Assembly: GCA_022510665.1 (NCBI GenBank)
Contig: JAFLSZ010000004.1
Location: forward strand, 1-63,044
Length of the DNA: 63,044 nt
From: Lachnospiraceae bacterium
GTDB lineage: Bacteria > Bacillota > Clostridia > Lachnospirales > Lachnospiraceae
Direction of reading: 5' to 3'
Shown here: positions 49,051 through 58,149 of the stretch, one piece after another
How the letters are laid out: each line of letters starts with the position of its first letter
How positions within the stretch are numbered: position 1 is the first letter of the stretch
Position numbers and translations under genes: made by a program
The notes under the pieces: generated by a model
Told to the model about the DNA's origin: nothing
Databases searched by the model: none
What the model saw: the letters and a program-made list of their open reading frames with translations, nothing else

Positions 49051-50436
49051 ATGGCAAGGAAACTTCCGGTGTGTTTTTTTGGAATCGGTATCGCTCTTAT
49101 TCTTGCCGTCATGGCAGCAGGAATCGGAATAAAGGGAAAGCATAACGGGCGGATTGCGCCCGGTGTACAGCTTTTTGATGCGGAGCTTTCAGGGCTGAGT
49201 TTTACGGAGGCGGAGAGCGTGTTTGAGGAGCTCCTGCCTGATGTCACGCTGGAGTTAATCTGTCCTATTTTGCCGGAGATGAAAAAAGAGGCAGAGGAGA
49301 GAGCGCAGGAAGCCGGATACGGCATAGGAAATAATATCTCCGTAAGAATAAACGGAAACGAGTGGCGTCTGACGGCAAAAGTTCCTGTAATCAGGGTGCT
49401 TGCGGACGAAACGATAGAGCGGGTGTCTGCCTGCAGCAATGACGTAAAGGGCTGGGAATGGATTTACGCGGCAGTATTGAAACGTCCGTTTCGTATCAGA
49501 CAGGCAGAAGCGGAGCTTGTATGGGACGTGCAATGCTTTTCGGGCCTGCTTTCGGTCTGTGAGGGATTATTGGAGCGGAAGAGGCAGGACGCAAAAATAG
49601 AATGGAACAACGGAGCGATTTTTGTAAAAGAGAGTCAAACCGGCTTTCGGATTGATACCGAAAGCGTATTTGCAGAAGCGCAGGATATATTCGCGCAGGT
49701 AATTGAAAGGATTAAGACCGCGCCGGCAGACGGGGTCGTAGTCAGGATATTTCTTGGCGGAACGGCTGTTATGCCGATGTTTTCGACCGCTCAGGCAAAA
49801 AAATGCGATACAAAGATTGCGGAGTTTACGACGCGGTATCAGAGTTCCAAAAGCGGCAGGGCGCAGAATATAGCGGCGGGGGCAGCTCATCTTAACGCGT
49901 GGGTCATTCTGCCGCAGCAGGAGTTTTCCACGACGGCGGCGCTGCTTCCGTTTACGGAGGAAAACGGATATACGGCGGGCGGCGCGTACATTAACGGGGT
50001 GCTTTCGGAAAGTATCGGCGGCGGTGTATGCCAGCTTTCCACAACGCTGTACAATGCCCTGCTCCGGACAAAGCTAGAGATTACCGAGCGGCACGCGCAT
50101 TCCATGCCGGTCGCTTATATACCGCCCGGACAGGACGCCGCCATTGCGGTCAATTATAAGGATTTGAAGTTTAAAAACACGACGGACGCACCGGTGCTTT
50201 TGCTTTGTGAAGCAACGGGAGAGGAAGTGAGTGTTACGTTATACGGAACGGCAAAAGCCGCGCGTTCGAATGTAACAATGGAAAGTGTTGTCGTAGAGGA
50301 GAACGAAGAAGGTATGACTGTGGAGGTATACCGTCTGGAACAGACAGAGGACGGAGAAATTCTGCGGGAGCATATCGGGAAAAATCAATATCAATATCTT
50401 AAAAAAGAAAACAGGGCGCAGGACGGCGCCAATTAA
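49051..50436 (+). CDS. VanW-family protein with peptidoglycan-binding-type domain
   Basis: 461 residues. The N-terminal TM (about 5-27) and a long extracellular part: a PG_binding_4-like region near 150-240, then the VanW core (EFSTTAALLPFTEENGYTAGG, GVLSESIGGGVCQLSTTLYNAL, IPPGQDAAIAVNYKDLKFKN). The biochemical role of VanW is unknown; it is linked to cell wall and glycopeptide responses. A Gly-rich TCGGGGGATGC precedes ATG 49051. The next gene, 72 bp later, makes CDP-glucose. Confidence 0.87.
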   Translation: MARKLPVCFFGIGIALILAVMAAGIGIKGKHNGRIAPGVQLFDAELSGLSFTEAESVFEELLPDVTLELICPILPEMKKEAEERAQEAGYGIGNNISVRINGNEWRLTAKVPVIRVLADETIERVSACSNDVKGWEWIYAAVLKRPFRIRQAEAELVWDVQCFSGLLSVCEGLLERKRQDAKIEWNNGAIFVKESQTGFRIDTESVFAEAQDIFAQVIERIKTAPADGVVVRIFLGGTAVMPMFSTAQAKKCDTKIAEFTTRYQSSKSGRAQNIAAGAAHLNAWVILPQQEFSTTAALLPFTEENGYTAGGAYINGVLSESIGGGVCQLSTTLYNALLRTKLEITERHAHSMPVAYIPPGQDAAIAVNYKDLKFKNTTDAPVLLLCEATGEEVSVTLYGTAKAARSNVTMESVVVEENEEGMTVEVYRLEQTEDGEILREHIGKNQYQYLKKENRAQDGAN

Positions 50437-50507
50437 GATAGAGACAGAGAAAGAAAAAGAGAGTAAGGCGGCATCATGGCAGAATGTGAACAAAGGAGAA
50501 GTGTTCT

Positions 50508-51281
50508 ATGAAAGTTGTGATTTTAGCGGGAGGATTCGGAACCCGTATCAGTGAAGAAAGCCATTTAAAACCGAAGCCGATGATTGAAATCGGTGACGCG
50601 CCGATTCTGTGGCATATTATGAAAAGTTATTCGCATTACGGTTTCCATGATTTTGTAATCTGCTGCGGTTATAAAGGGCATGTCATCAAGGAGTATTTTG
50701 CGGATTACTATCTGCATCGTTCGGATATTACGTTTGACTTTGCAAACAGGAATGAAATGATTGTCCATAACAATGTCGCGGAGCCGTGGCGGGTAACATT
50801 AGTGGACACGGGATTAAACACGCAGACCGGCGGCCGGATTAAGCGTGTCCGCAATTACATCGGCGGGGAGCCGTTTCTTTGCACTTACGGCGACGGCGTT
50901 TCGGACATCGATATTACAAAACTGGTAGAGTTTCATAAGAAGCACGGAAAGATTGCTACGATTACCGCCGTACAGCCGGGTAATAAATTCGGCGTGCTGG
51001 ATATCGGGGAAGATCAGGTGGTTCGGAGGTTTTCGGAGAAGAACAAGGAAGACGGCGGCTGGATTAACGCCGGTTTTATGGTGTTAGAACCGCAGATTTT
51101 TGATATGATTAAAGAGGATTCCACCATTTTGGAAAGGGAGCCGTTTGAAACGCTTGCTTCTATGGGAGAACTGACGGCGTACAAATATGACGGCTTTTGG
51201 CAGTGTATGGACACCCAGCGGGATAAGCACTATTTGGAAATTTTGATAGAGAGGGGCGCGGCTCCATGGATCAAATGGTAA
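50508..51281 (+). CDS. rfbF: glucose-1-phosphate cytidylyltransferase
   Basis: 257 residues. The nucleotidyltransferase signature is AGGFGTRISEESHLKPKPM (about 6-24) with the sugar-phosphate motif GDGVSDIDITKL and metal site near KFGVLDIGEDQVVRRFSEK. It makes CDP-glucose from CTP and glucose-1-phosphate, the first step toward 3,6-dideoxyhexoses or related cell-surface sugars. It overlaps the next glycosyltransferase gene by 16 nt. CAAAGGAG precedes ATG 50508. Confidence 0.93.
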   Translation: MKVVILAGGFGTRISEESHLKPKPMIEIGDAPILWHIMKSYSHYGFHDFVICCGYKGHVIKEYFADYYLHRSDITFDFANRNEMIVHNNVAEPWRVTLVDTGLNTQTGGRIKRVRNYIGGEPFLCTYGDGVSDIDITKLVEFHKKHGKIATITAVQPGNKFGVLDIGEDQVVRRFSEKNKEDGGWINAGFMVLEPQIFDMIKEDSTILEREPFETLASMGELTAYKYDGFWQCMDTQRDKHYLEILIERGAAPWIKW

Positions 51282-52219
51282 AGGTAAGCGTCATTATGCT
51301 GACCTATAACCGTGAGGCATTGGTAGGACGGGCAATAGAGTCCGTTCTTGCACAGACGATGAAAGAGTTTGAATACATCATTGTAGATAACGGTTCTACG
51401 GACAACAGTGGACACATTGCGGACGCATATGCGAAACAGGACGCGCGGATTCGGGTTTTACACATCCCGAAAAGCAGTATCGGGGCAGGAAGGAACGCAG
51501 GGCTTTCCGCGGCAAAGGGAGAGTACATTACTTTCATAGACGATGACGATACGGCGGAGCCGGATATGCTGGAGTTTTTATACGGACTGGCAAAGGAAGC
51601 GGATGCCGAGATTGCCGTGTGCGGCTCCACGAAAGAAGTAGACGGTGCGTTTTTGCCAAACTGTGTATTTGAAGAAAAGCTTCTTTTGACGCCGGAGGAA
51701 GCGGTGGTAATGCTGCTGCAGCGTAAAAAATGCAACGCGGCAATGCCGTCCAAACTTCTGAAACGGGAACTTTTTTCGGAGATTCGTTTTCTTTCGGAGG
51801 GAAAGTACGACGATATCCGCGTCACATATAAATACTTTGCACAGGCGGCGCGTGTGGCGGCACACGGGATTCCGAAGTATTGTTTTTGGAGACATCCGGG
51901 AAACAATTCCGCATTCACGACCAATGACCTGCTTTTGACGCCGGAGCAGTTGGACGAGTATTTTGCGGCGTTTCGGGAGCGGACGGAATATTTATCCGAA
52001 AAACTCCCTGCAATCGCGGATTACGCGCAGTACAGCGAATGGTCGTATATGATTTCCATGTGCAATAAAATCGAGAAAAATAAGCTGGAACACTGCAGCC
52101 GGCAGCTTGCCTTTGTCAAGGACGAGCTGACAAAGCATTATGACGAGTTTTACAATTCGCCGTATATTGAGGAGTTTGAAAAAGAGTTTATGAGGAAATA
52201 TATCGAAAAGAAGTTTTGA
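51266..52219 (+). CDS. family 2 glycosyltransferase
   Basis: 317 residues. GT-A fold: MVKVSVIMLTYNREALVGRAIESVLAQ, then IIVDNGSTDNSG, GAGRNAGLSAAKGEYITFIDDDD with the metal-binding Asp pair (about 83-99). It transfers a sugar to a surface polymer. It starts 16 nt inside rfbF, so the two are coupled. The 75 bp to the next glycosyltransferase gene have no terminator, and the three form a small polysaccharide module. Confidence 0.88.
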   Translation: MDQMVKVSVIMLTYNREALVGRAIESVLAQTMKEFEYIIVDNGSTDNSGHIADAYAKQDARIRVLHIPKSSIGAGRNAGLSAAKGEYITFIDDDDTAEPDMLEFLYGLAKEADAEIAVCGSTKEVDGAFLPNCVFEEKLLLTPEEAVVMLLQRKKCNAAMPSKLLKRELFSEIRFLSEGKYDDIRVTYKYFAQAARVAAHGIPKYCFWRHPGNNSAFTTNDLLLTPEQLDEYFAAFRERTEYLSEKLPAIADYAQYSEWSYMISMCNKIEKNKLEHCSRQLAFVKDELTKHYDEFYNSPYIEEFEKEFMRKYIEKKF

Positions 52220-52294
52220 TTGTGTAATTAATACCGGAAAAGGAGACTTTAAAGCGGTGGGTTATCTTAATTTATTTTTAAAAGGGGGAATTTT

Positions 52295-53710
52295 ATGATT
52301 TATTTCCGTACCTCGGCCTATAATGCCGAAAAGACACTGGCACGCACCATAGAAAGCATTTTAAACCAGACTTATGGGGAGTTTACGTACTATTTGCTGG
52401 ATAACGGTTCGAACGACCGTACCGGTGAGATTATCAGAGATTATGCGAAGCGGGATAAAAGAATTGTTCCGTTTTACAACAAACGAAACCGTGATTATAC
52501 GGAAAATCCGGATTTCTACTTTATTTCGCATAGGTTAGAAGACGAAGATTATTTTTGTATACTGGACGCGGATGATGTCTATGAACCGACCTTTTTGGAA
52601 GAAATGCTGAAATTTCTGACGGAAAATGAATTAGATATTGCAATCTGCGGCTCAAAGTTTATTGACGCTACCACGGGGAAAGTGTGCGGAGAGCATGTGC
52701 TGCAGCACGATTACGTTTTGGACGATGCGCAAAGCTTTGAGGCGTATTTTCCGATTATCCATTGGAACCTCAGGCAGGTATGGGGAAAACTCTACACGGC
52801 CAAAGCCGCCCGCGCCGGCTATAAGGCAACGGAGCAACCGGACTGGTTTCCGAATTATGGAAGCGATACGATTCAGGTTTATAAAAGAGTCGAGGCTTCC
52901 GAACGAATCGGCGTTTACGCCAAGGCACTTCATTGCTATACGATATCACAGGGTTCAGGTTCTTATCGATGGGATGAGAGCAGGAAAACGGATGACTTTG
53001 TTGTATTTGAAAAGGCAAAAGAGTTTTTGGAACAGAAATGCGGAGGGGTTTCCGGACGGAATTTGAGTTTTCTTTATGATGTACAGTTTAACGCACTGAA
53101 AGATACGCTTCGTGTTTTATACCGGTCGGATTTGGCGCCCGAGTGTAAAATCAGCGTTACAAAGGAGATTTTCCGGCATCCGGTGACAAAAGCAGTGTTT
53201 GTGGAAGAAACAATGAGTGTCACGAAAGAAAATAAAACCGAGTTTTTGACGGGGCTGGTGTGTCAGCTGATAGAACTGGCGCAGAACGTTGACGCGTCAT
53301 CGCTTTCGGATGTTTTTGAGATTTTTTCTTCGCTCAATGTGAATTTTCCGCGCTTTATTGCCGAAGAAAGTGTAGGCTGGTATGTGAAAATGCTTCCGGT
53401 AGTTATTCGGAATATTGCCCTGGGGGAATATGAATATGCGATGAATAATCTGATTGTTTACTTGGGAGGGGACAAGGAAACAAAACCTGAGTCGGATTTT
53501 CCGTTTGTACTTGGTCAGATGCTGGCGGCAATGCGGGAGGAAGAACAGAAGTATATTTTCTTTTCCAAAAAACTCATTCACTGGTGTATAGAAAACAATC
53601 AATTAGAACGCGCCCGATATGACTTGAATGACTGGCTCAAAATTCTTCCGGAAGATGAAGAATTGAAGGAATTAAGCAAAAAGATTTCTGCCTTTTCGGG
53701 AGCAAAATAA
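52295..53710 (+). CDS. family 2 glycosyltransferase with long C-terminal region
   Basis: 471 residues. The N-terminal GT-A domain has TSAYNAEKTLARTIESILNQTYGEFTYYLLDNGS and CILDADDVYEP (metal site). The next 250 residues extend past the usual GT2 size and are helical, with an acidic C-terminus; they may bind another component. AAAGGGGG precedes ATG 52295. It ends the polysaccharide module and is followed by the structured element at 53731. Confidence 0.85.
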   Translation: MIYFRTSAYNAEKTLARTIESILNQTYGEFTYYLLDNGSNDRTGEIIRDYAKRDKRIVPFYNKRNRDYTENPDFYFISHRLEDEDYFCILDADDVYEPTFLEEMLKFLTENELDIAICGSKFIDATTGKVCGEHVLQHDYVLDDAQSFEAYFPIIHWNLRQVWGKLYTAKAARAGYKATEQPDWFPNYGSDTIQVYKRVEASERIGVYAKALHCYTISQGSGSYRWDESRKTDDFVVFEKAKEFLEQKCGGVSGRNLSFLYDVQFNALKDTLRVLYRSDLAPECKISVTKEIFRHPVTKAVFVEETMSVTKENKTEFLTGLVCQLIELAQNVDASSLSDVFEIFSSLNVNFPRFIAEESVGWYVKMLPVVIRNIALGEYEYAMNNLIVYLGGDKETKPESDFPFVLGQMLAAMREEEQKYIFFSKKLIHWCIENNQLERARYDLNDWLKILPEDEELKELSKKISAFSGAK

Positions 53711-53730
53711 AAAAGTTGATTTTTAAGACA

Positions 53731-53890
53731 GGGCTGTTACACTAAGCGGCGGTGACTCCGGGCGTGGCGGATTCTTGCAAGCGGTTAGTATACCTGACTA
53801 ACTGAAAGGCGGCGAATTTCCCCTTGCATTAAGAGAAGATACTAGCCGCTTGTAATAAGGGGCCGCGCTTAGTGCGACAGCCCCTTATTT
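53731..53890 (+). ncRNA. 155-nt highly structured element, RNA or miniature mobile repeat
   Basis: The outer stem joins GGGCTGT-TA-CACTAAGC-GGC (53731-53750) with GCC-CG-GCTTAGTG-CG-ACAGCCC (53862-53883). An inner stem joins CAAGCGG-T-TAGTAT (53778-53791) with ATACTA-G-CCGCTTG (53839-53852). Alternative pairs also exist: GTTAG/CTAAC (53784-53788 with 53798-53802) and CCCCTT/AAGGGG (53820-53825 with 53857-53862). The right outer arm ends in CCTTATTTTT, so it can stop transcription. It is the only feature in the first half of the 354-nt gap before purM. No reading frame of use is present. Identity unknown. Confidence 0.6.
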
Positions 53891-53980
53891 TTCTTACGCC
53901 GGAATCCTTACGAACACCATAAGTAAAATTAATAAGTCGCATGAATATTTTTCGTCATAACCTACTAGGAAAAGGAAAAA

Positions 53981-54008
53981 AAGTATGCTATGATAAGTAT
54001 GCTATGAT
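53981..54008 (+). promoter_or_regulatory. tandem 14-bp duplication containing -10 boxes before purM
   Basis: AAGTATGCTATGAT occurs twice without a gap (53981-53994, 53995-54008). Each copy contains TATGAT, a good -10 hexamer. This gives two possible transcription starts 14 nt apart, 55-70 nt before purM. No strong -35 was found. The surroundings are A/T-rich and hold no gene. Confidence 0.6.
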
Positions 54009-54064
54009 AAAAGTAATTTTTCGGTTGTATTATCGGGATACAAAACGGACAGGAGGAAAAGATA

Positions 54065-55090
54065 ATGGATTACAAGAAAGCCGGAGTGGATATTGAAGCC
54101 GGGTATAAGGCAGTGGAACTGATGAAAGAGCATGTGAAGGGTACGATGCGTCCGGAAGTATTGAACGGACTCGGAGGTTTTTCGGGTGCGTTTGCATTGG
54201 ACCGTTTTATGACGATGAAGCAGCCGACCCTGCTTTCCGGTACGGACGGTGTCGGAACAAAGCTAAAGCTGGCGTTTATTCTGGATAAGCATGATACCGT
54301 CGGAATTGACTGTGTGGCAATGTGTGTAAACGATGTGGCGTGCGCCGGCGGCGAGCCATTATTTTTCCTTGACTATATAGCATGCGGAAAAAATGTTCCG
54401 GAGAAAATTGCAACGATTGTAAGCGGTGTGGCGGAGGGCTGTAAGCAGGCCGGTTCCGCTTTAATCGGCGGGGAGACCGCGGAGATGCCGGGCTTTTATC
54501 CGGAAGACGAATATGACCTTGCAGGTTTTGCGGTAGGCATTGTGGACCGTGCGGAAATGATTACCGGAGAGAATATGAAAGCGGGAGACGTATTGGTCGG
54601 CATCGCATCTTCCGGTATCCACAGCAACGGATATTCGCTGGTTCGTAAGGTGTTCCCGATGGAGCGTAAGCCGTTGGAGGTTTACTATGAGTCTTTGGGT
54701 ATGACCCTGGGCGAGAAGCTTTTAACCCCGACCAAGATTTATGTGAAGGCGCTTTCCTCTTTAAAGACCGGCGGCGTTGCGGTAAAGGCATGCAGCCATG
54801 TAACCGGCGGCGGTTTTTATGAAAATATTCCGAGAATGCTTCCGGAGGGTATTCGCGTAAAGGTACGGAAAAATGCCTACGAGGTTCCGGCAATCTTTCA
54901 GATGCTTGCAAAGGACGGCAGCATTGAGGAGCAGATTATGTACAATACCTACAACATGGGTATCGGTATGGTAATCGCGGTAGATAAGGCGGATGCGGAC
55001 AAGGCAGCAGCGGCCTTAAAATCGGCCGGCGAAGAAGCCTATATTCTTGGTGAAGCGGTAAACGGTGAAAAGGGCATTGACATTCTGTAA
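54065..55090 (+). CDS. purM: phosphoribosylformylglycinamidine cyclo-ligase
   Basis: 341 residues. PurM fold: [16 protein letters not shown] (about 56-71), [51 protein letters not shown] and a C-terminal domain with [30 protein letters not shown] and [13 protein letters not shown]. It closes the imidazole ring of AIR in purine synthesis. CAGGAGGAAAAG precedes ATG 54065. It opens the purM-purN-purD run. Confidence 0.96.
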   Translation: MDYKKAGVDIEAGYKAVELMKEHVKGTMRPEVLNGLGGFSGAFALDRFMTMKQPTLLSGTDGVGTKLKLAFILDKHDTVGIDCVAMCVNDVACAGGEPLFFLDYIACGKNVPEKIATIVSGVAEGCKQAGSALIGGETAEMPGFYPEDEYDLAGFAVGIVDRAEMITGENMKAGDVLVGIASSGIHSNGYSLVRKVFPMERKPLEVYYESLGMTLGEKLLTPTKIYVKALSSLKTGGVAVKACSHVTGGGFYENIPRMLPEGIRVKVRKNAYEVPAIFQMLAKDGSIEEQIMYNTYNMGIGMVIAVDKADADKAAAALKSAGEEAYILGEAVNGEKGIDIL

Positions 55091-55125
55091 CGAAATTTTA
55101 CGGATATGCTAAAAAGGAGGAGCCC

Positions 55126-55752
55126 ATGACGAAAGTTGTAGTGTTGGTGTCCGGCGGCGGCACAAACTTGCAGGCGATTTTAGATAAAATGGACAGCGGG
55201 GCCGTTACAAACGTAACGGTTGAGGCAGTTATCAGCAACAGGGCGGATGCTTATGCCTTGGAACGCGCGAGAAACAGAGGAATTGCGGCGGAGTGCATTT
55301 CCCCGAAAAGTTTTGCGTCCCGTGCTGAGTTTAATGAGGCGCTGCTTGCGGGTATTTCCAAGTATGAGCCGGATTTGATTGTGCTTGCGGGATATCTTGT
55401 GATTTTGCCGGCAAGTCTGATTGAGGCATACCCGAGGAAGATTTTAAATATTCATCCGTCGCTTATTCCGTCCTTTTGCGGCGACGGGTTTTACGGACTT
55501 CATGTACACGAGGCGGTGCTTGCGCGGGGCAGTAAAGTAACCGGCGCGACGGTGCATTTTGTGGACGAAGGCACCGATACGGGGCCGATTTTACTGCAAA
55601 AGGCAGTTGCGGTAAAGATGGGGGATACGCCCGAGGTGCTGCAGCGCAGGGTTATGGAAGAAGCGGAATGGGAGCTCCTTCCCGCGGCAATTAACGCGAT
55701 TGCGAACGGGAAGGTTGTCTGGCAGGACGGACGGGCTTTTGTAACCGAATAA
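55126..55752 (+). CDS. purN: phosphoribosylglycinamide formyltransferase
   Basis: 208 residues. Hallmarks are LVSGGGTNLQAILDKM (about 6-21), LVVLAGYL-like LIVLAGYLVILPASLIEAY, and the catalytic Asn-His-Asp set in ILNIHPSLIPSFCGDGFYG and VDEGTDTGPILLQKAVAV. It transfers a formyl group from 10-formyl-THF to GAR. AAGGAGG precedes ATG 55126. Spacing of 35 bp to purM and 32 bp to purD indicates one operon. Confidence 0.96.
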   Translation: MTKVVVLVSGGGTNLQAILDKMDSGAVTNVTVEAVISNRADAYALERARNRGIAAECISPKSFASRAEFNEALLAGISKYEPDLIVLAGYLVILPASLIEAYPRKILNIHPSLIPSFCGDGFYGLHVHEAVLARGSKVTGATVHFVDEGTDTGPILLQKAVAVKMGDTPEVLQRRVMEEAEWELLPAAINAIANGKVVWQDGRAFVTE

Positions 55753-55784
55753 GAAGAAATAAAGAGAAAACGGAGGGACGTAAA

Positions 55785-57056
55785 ATGAAAGTATTAATCG
55801 TAGGCGGAGGCGGAAGGGAACATGCCATTGCATGGAAAACAGCTCAGAGCGGGAAAGTAGATAAAATGTATTGTGCGCCGGGAAACGCCGGTATTGCGGA
55901 ACTCGCGGAGTGCGTGCCGATTGGCGTAACGGAAACGGAAAAGCTGGCGGAATTTGCCGCGCAGGAAAAGATAGATTTGACGATTATCGGGCCGGACGAT
56001 TCTTTGGGCGCCGGTGTGGTGGATGCGTTTGAAGCAAGGGGACTGCGCGTGTTCGGACCGAGGAAGAACGCTGCCATTATCGAGGGCTCCAAGGCATTTT
56101 CCAAGGATTTGATGAAGAAGTATAATATTCCGACCGCAGCTTATGAAGTGTTTGATAACGCGGCGGCGGCGCTCGAATATTTAAAGACAAGCCCGTATCC
56201 GACCGTATTAAAGGCTGACGGTCTGGCGCTGGGAAAAGGAGTTTTGATCTGTGCTGATTACGAAGAAGCGGCCGCGGGCGTTAAGGCAATTATGGAAGAT
56301 AAGCAGTTCGGCAGCGCCGGCGACAAATTGGTTATTGAAGAGTTTATGACCGGGCCGGAAGTTTCCGTGCTTGCGTTTTGCGACGGAACCCACATTAAGA
56401 CCATGACAAGCGCACAGGACCATAAGCGTGCGAAGGACGGGGACAAAGGATTAAATACCGGCGGTATGGGAACTTTTTCACCGACGCCGTTTTATACCGA
56501 AGAGATAGACGCGTTCTGTCAAAAGCACATTTACCAGCCGACGATGGATGCCATGAAGGCGGAAGGAAGACCGTTTAAGGGCGTATTGTTTGTCGGTTTG
56601 ATGCTGACTCCGAACGGTCCGAGAGTGCTTGAATATAACGCGAGATTCGGCGACCCGGAGACGCAGGTAGTGCTTCCGCGTATGGAAAACGATATTGTGG
56701 ATGTATTTGAAGCTTGTATCGACGGAACTTTAGACACCGTTGATTTAAAGTTTGCGGATAACGCGGCGGTATGTGTCGTGCTTGCGTCCGAGGGTTATCC
56801 GGAACATTATGAAAAGGGTTATCCGATTGAAGGACTGGATAAGTTTGCCGGAAATGACGGCTATTATGTTTTCCATGCGGGAACCAAGTTCGCGGACGGA
56901 AAGGTAGTTACCAACGGAGGCCGTGTGCTTGGCGTAGTAGCGGTCGGAGATGATTTAAAGGGCGCACGTGCCAATGCCTATGCGGCAACGGAGTGGATTT
57001 CCTTTGCAAATAAGTACAAGAGAAACGATATCGGCAAGGCAATAGATCAGGCATAA
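55785..57056 (+). CDS. purD: phosphoribosylamine-glycine ligase
   Basis: 423 residues. ATP-grasp enzyme: MKVLIVGGGGREHAIAWK, FGPRKNAAIIEGSKAFSKDLMKKYNIPTA, and the C-terminal half with FNARFGDPETQ-like EYNARFGDPETQVVLPRM. It joins phosphoribosylamine and glycine. CGGAGGGACG precedes ATG 55785. The operon continues with the PurM-like gene 32 bp later. Confidence 0.96.
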   Translation: MKVLIVGGGGREHAIAWKTAQSGKVDKMYCAPGNAGIAELAECVPIGVTETEKLAEFAAQEKIDLTIIGPDDSLGAGVVDAFEARGLRVFGPRKNAAIIEGSKAFSKDLMKKYNIPTAAYEVFDNAAAALEYLKTSPYPTVLKADGLALGKGVLICADYEEAAAGVKAIMEDKQFGSAGDKLVIEEFMTGPEVSVLAFCDGTHIKTMTSAQDHKRAKDGDKGLNTGGMGTFSPTPFYTEEIDAFCQKHIYQPTMDAMKAEGRPFKGVLFVGLMLTPNGPRVLEYNARFGDPETQVVLPRMENDIVDVFEACIDGTLDTVDLKFADNAAVCVVLASEGYPEHYEKGYPIEGLDKFAGNDGYYVFHAGTKFADGKVVTNGGRVLGVVAVGDDLKGARANAYAATEWISFANKYKRNDIGKAIDQA

Positions 57057-57088
57057 AGAGAGGAAAACAAAAAGGCGCAGGAGGCGGT

Positions 57089-58135
57089 ATGAAAAGCGGA
57101 AAGGTTTCGGATACGGTGTTGCGCCGTTCCGTTTTACAGGAAGTGCAAAAGGTAAATCAGGGAACCGGTATTCCGCGTGTCGGCAGCGGTGCCGGCCTGC
57201 TTTTGTTGTCCGGTGCGGACGGAGGGCTCGCACGAGCCGGACAGGAAACGGAAGAGTTACGGTACGGCATTGCCGTTTCCGCCATGCAGACGGTATGTGC
57301 GGAAGGGCTTGCCACCGCGTATCTGGCGGCAGTGAGGGCGGTAAACAGTCTGGCGGCCAAAGCGGCAAGACCGGAATACGCGTTGGCGGCGGTTACGGTA
57401 CCGGAAACTATGGAAGAGAGTTTGCTCCGCAAGATGTATGAGCGGTACGGCGTTTATCTGCGGAAACAAAAAATAAAGATTGCCGGGGGCCACACCGCAG
57501 TCAGCGGGGCCGTGTCGGAACCTGTAGTTTCGGTCAGTATGACGGGAACGGTTTCAAAGACCGCAGCCCGGCATTTGAAAAAACAGGAGGACTACACCGG
57601 ACTTGACGTAGTGATGACAAAGTACTGCGGTCTGGGCGGTACGGCACTTTTGGCAGGGCGTTTTGAAGAAGAATTGGAAAAGCGTTATCCGCGGCGTTTT
57701 ATTGCACATGCCGCGGAGCTTTTAGAATATACGGAACAGAACGAGGAAGCGTACCTTGCGGCAAAGGAAGGCGCGGTATACCTTCATGCGGCCGCAGAGG
57801 GCGGCGTGTTCGGAGCGCTCTGGGAGCTGGCGGAGTACGCGGAATGCGGATTGGAAATTGACCTGCGGGCAATTCCGATTTTACAGGAGACGGTGGAAAT
57901 CTGCGAATATTTTGACGTAAATCCGTACCAGCTTAGAACCGAGGGATGCTTTTTGTTCCTGACGGAGCACGGCGGCAGACTTTGCGAACGGCTGGCGGAG
58001 CATGAGATTGCGGCGGCAGTTATCGGAAAAACCGTACCGGGGCTTGACCGTGCGGTACGAAACGGGGAAGAAGTACGTTATCTGGAACCGAACCGCGTGG
58101 AGGAATATGAGCGGGTACGGGCGCAGAGAAAATAA
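57089..58135 (+). CDS. AIR-synthase-related protein (divergent PurM/HypE fold)
   Basis: 348 residues. The PurM/HypE/SelD-type arrangement is recognisable (HTAVSGAVSEPVVSVSMTG, DYTGLDVVMTKYCGLGGTALLAGRFEEELEKRY, AAAEGGVFGALWELAEYAECGLEIDL) but the key PurM motifs are absent. It therefore probably binds a nucleotide and another substrate. Some relatives are called hydrogenase maturation factor (HypE-like). It sits 32 bp after purD. The ribosome binding site is CAGGAGGCGG. Function is uncertain. Confidence 0.7.
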   Translation: MKSGKVSDTVLRRSVLQEVQKVNQGTGIPRVGSGAGLLLLSGADGGLARAGQETEELRYGIAVSAMQTVCAEGLATAYLAAVRAVNSLAAKAARPEYALAAVTVPETMEESLLRKMYERYGVYLRKQKIKIAGGHTAVSGAVSEPVVSVSMTGTVSKTAARHLKKQEDYTGLDVVMTKYCGLGGTALLAGRFEEELEKRYPRRFIAHAAELLEYTEQNEEAYLAAKEGAVYLHAAAEGGVFGALWELAEYAECGLEIDLRAIPILQETVEICEYFDVNPYQLRTEGCFLFLTEHGGRLCERLAEHEIAAAVIGKTVPGLDRAVRNGEEVRYLEPNRVEEYERVRAQRK

Positions 58136-58149
58136 AAGGAGGATTTGAT

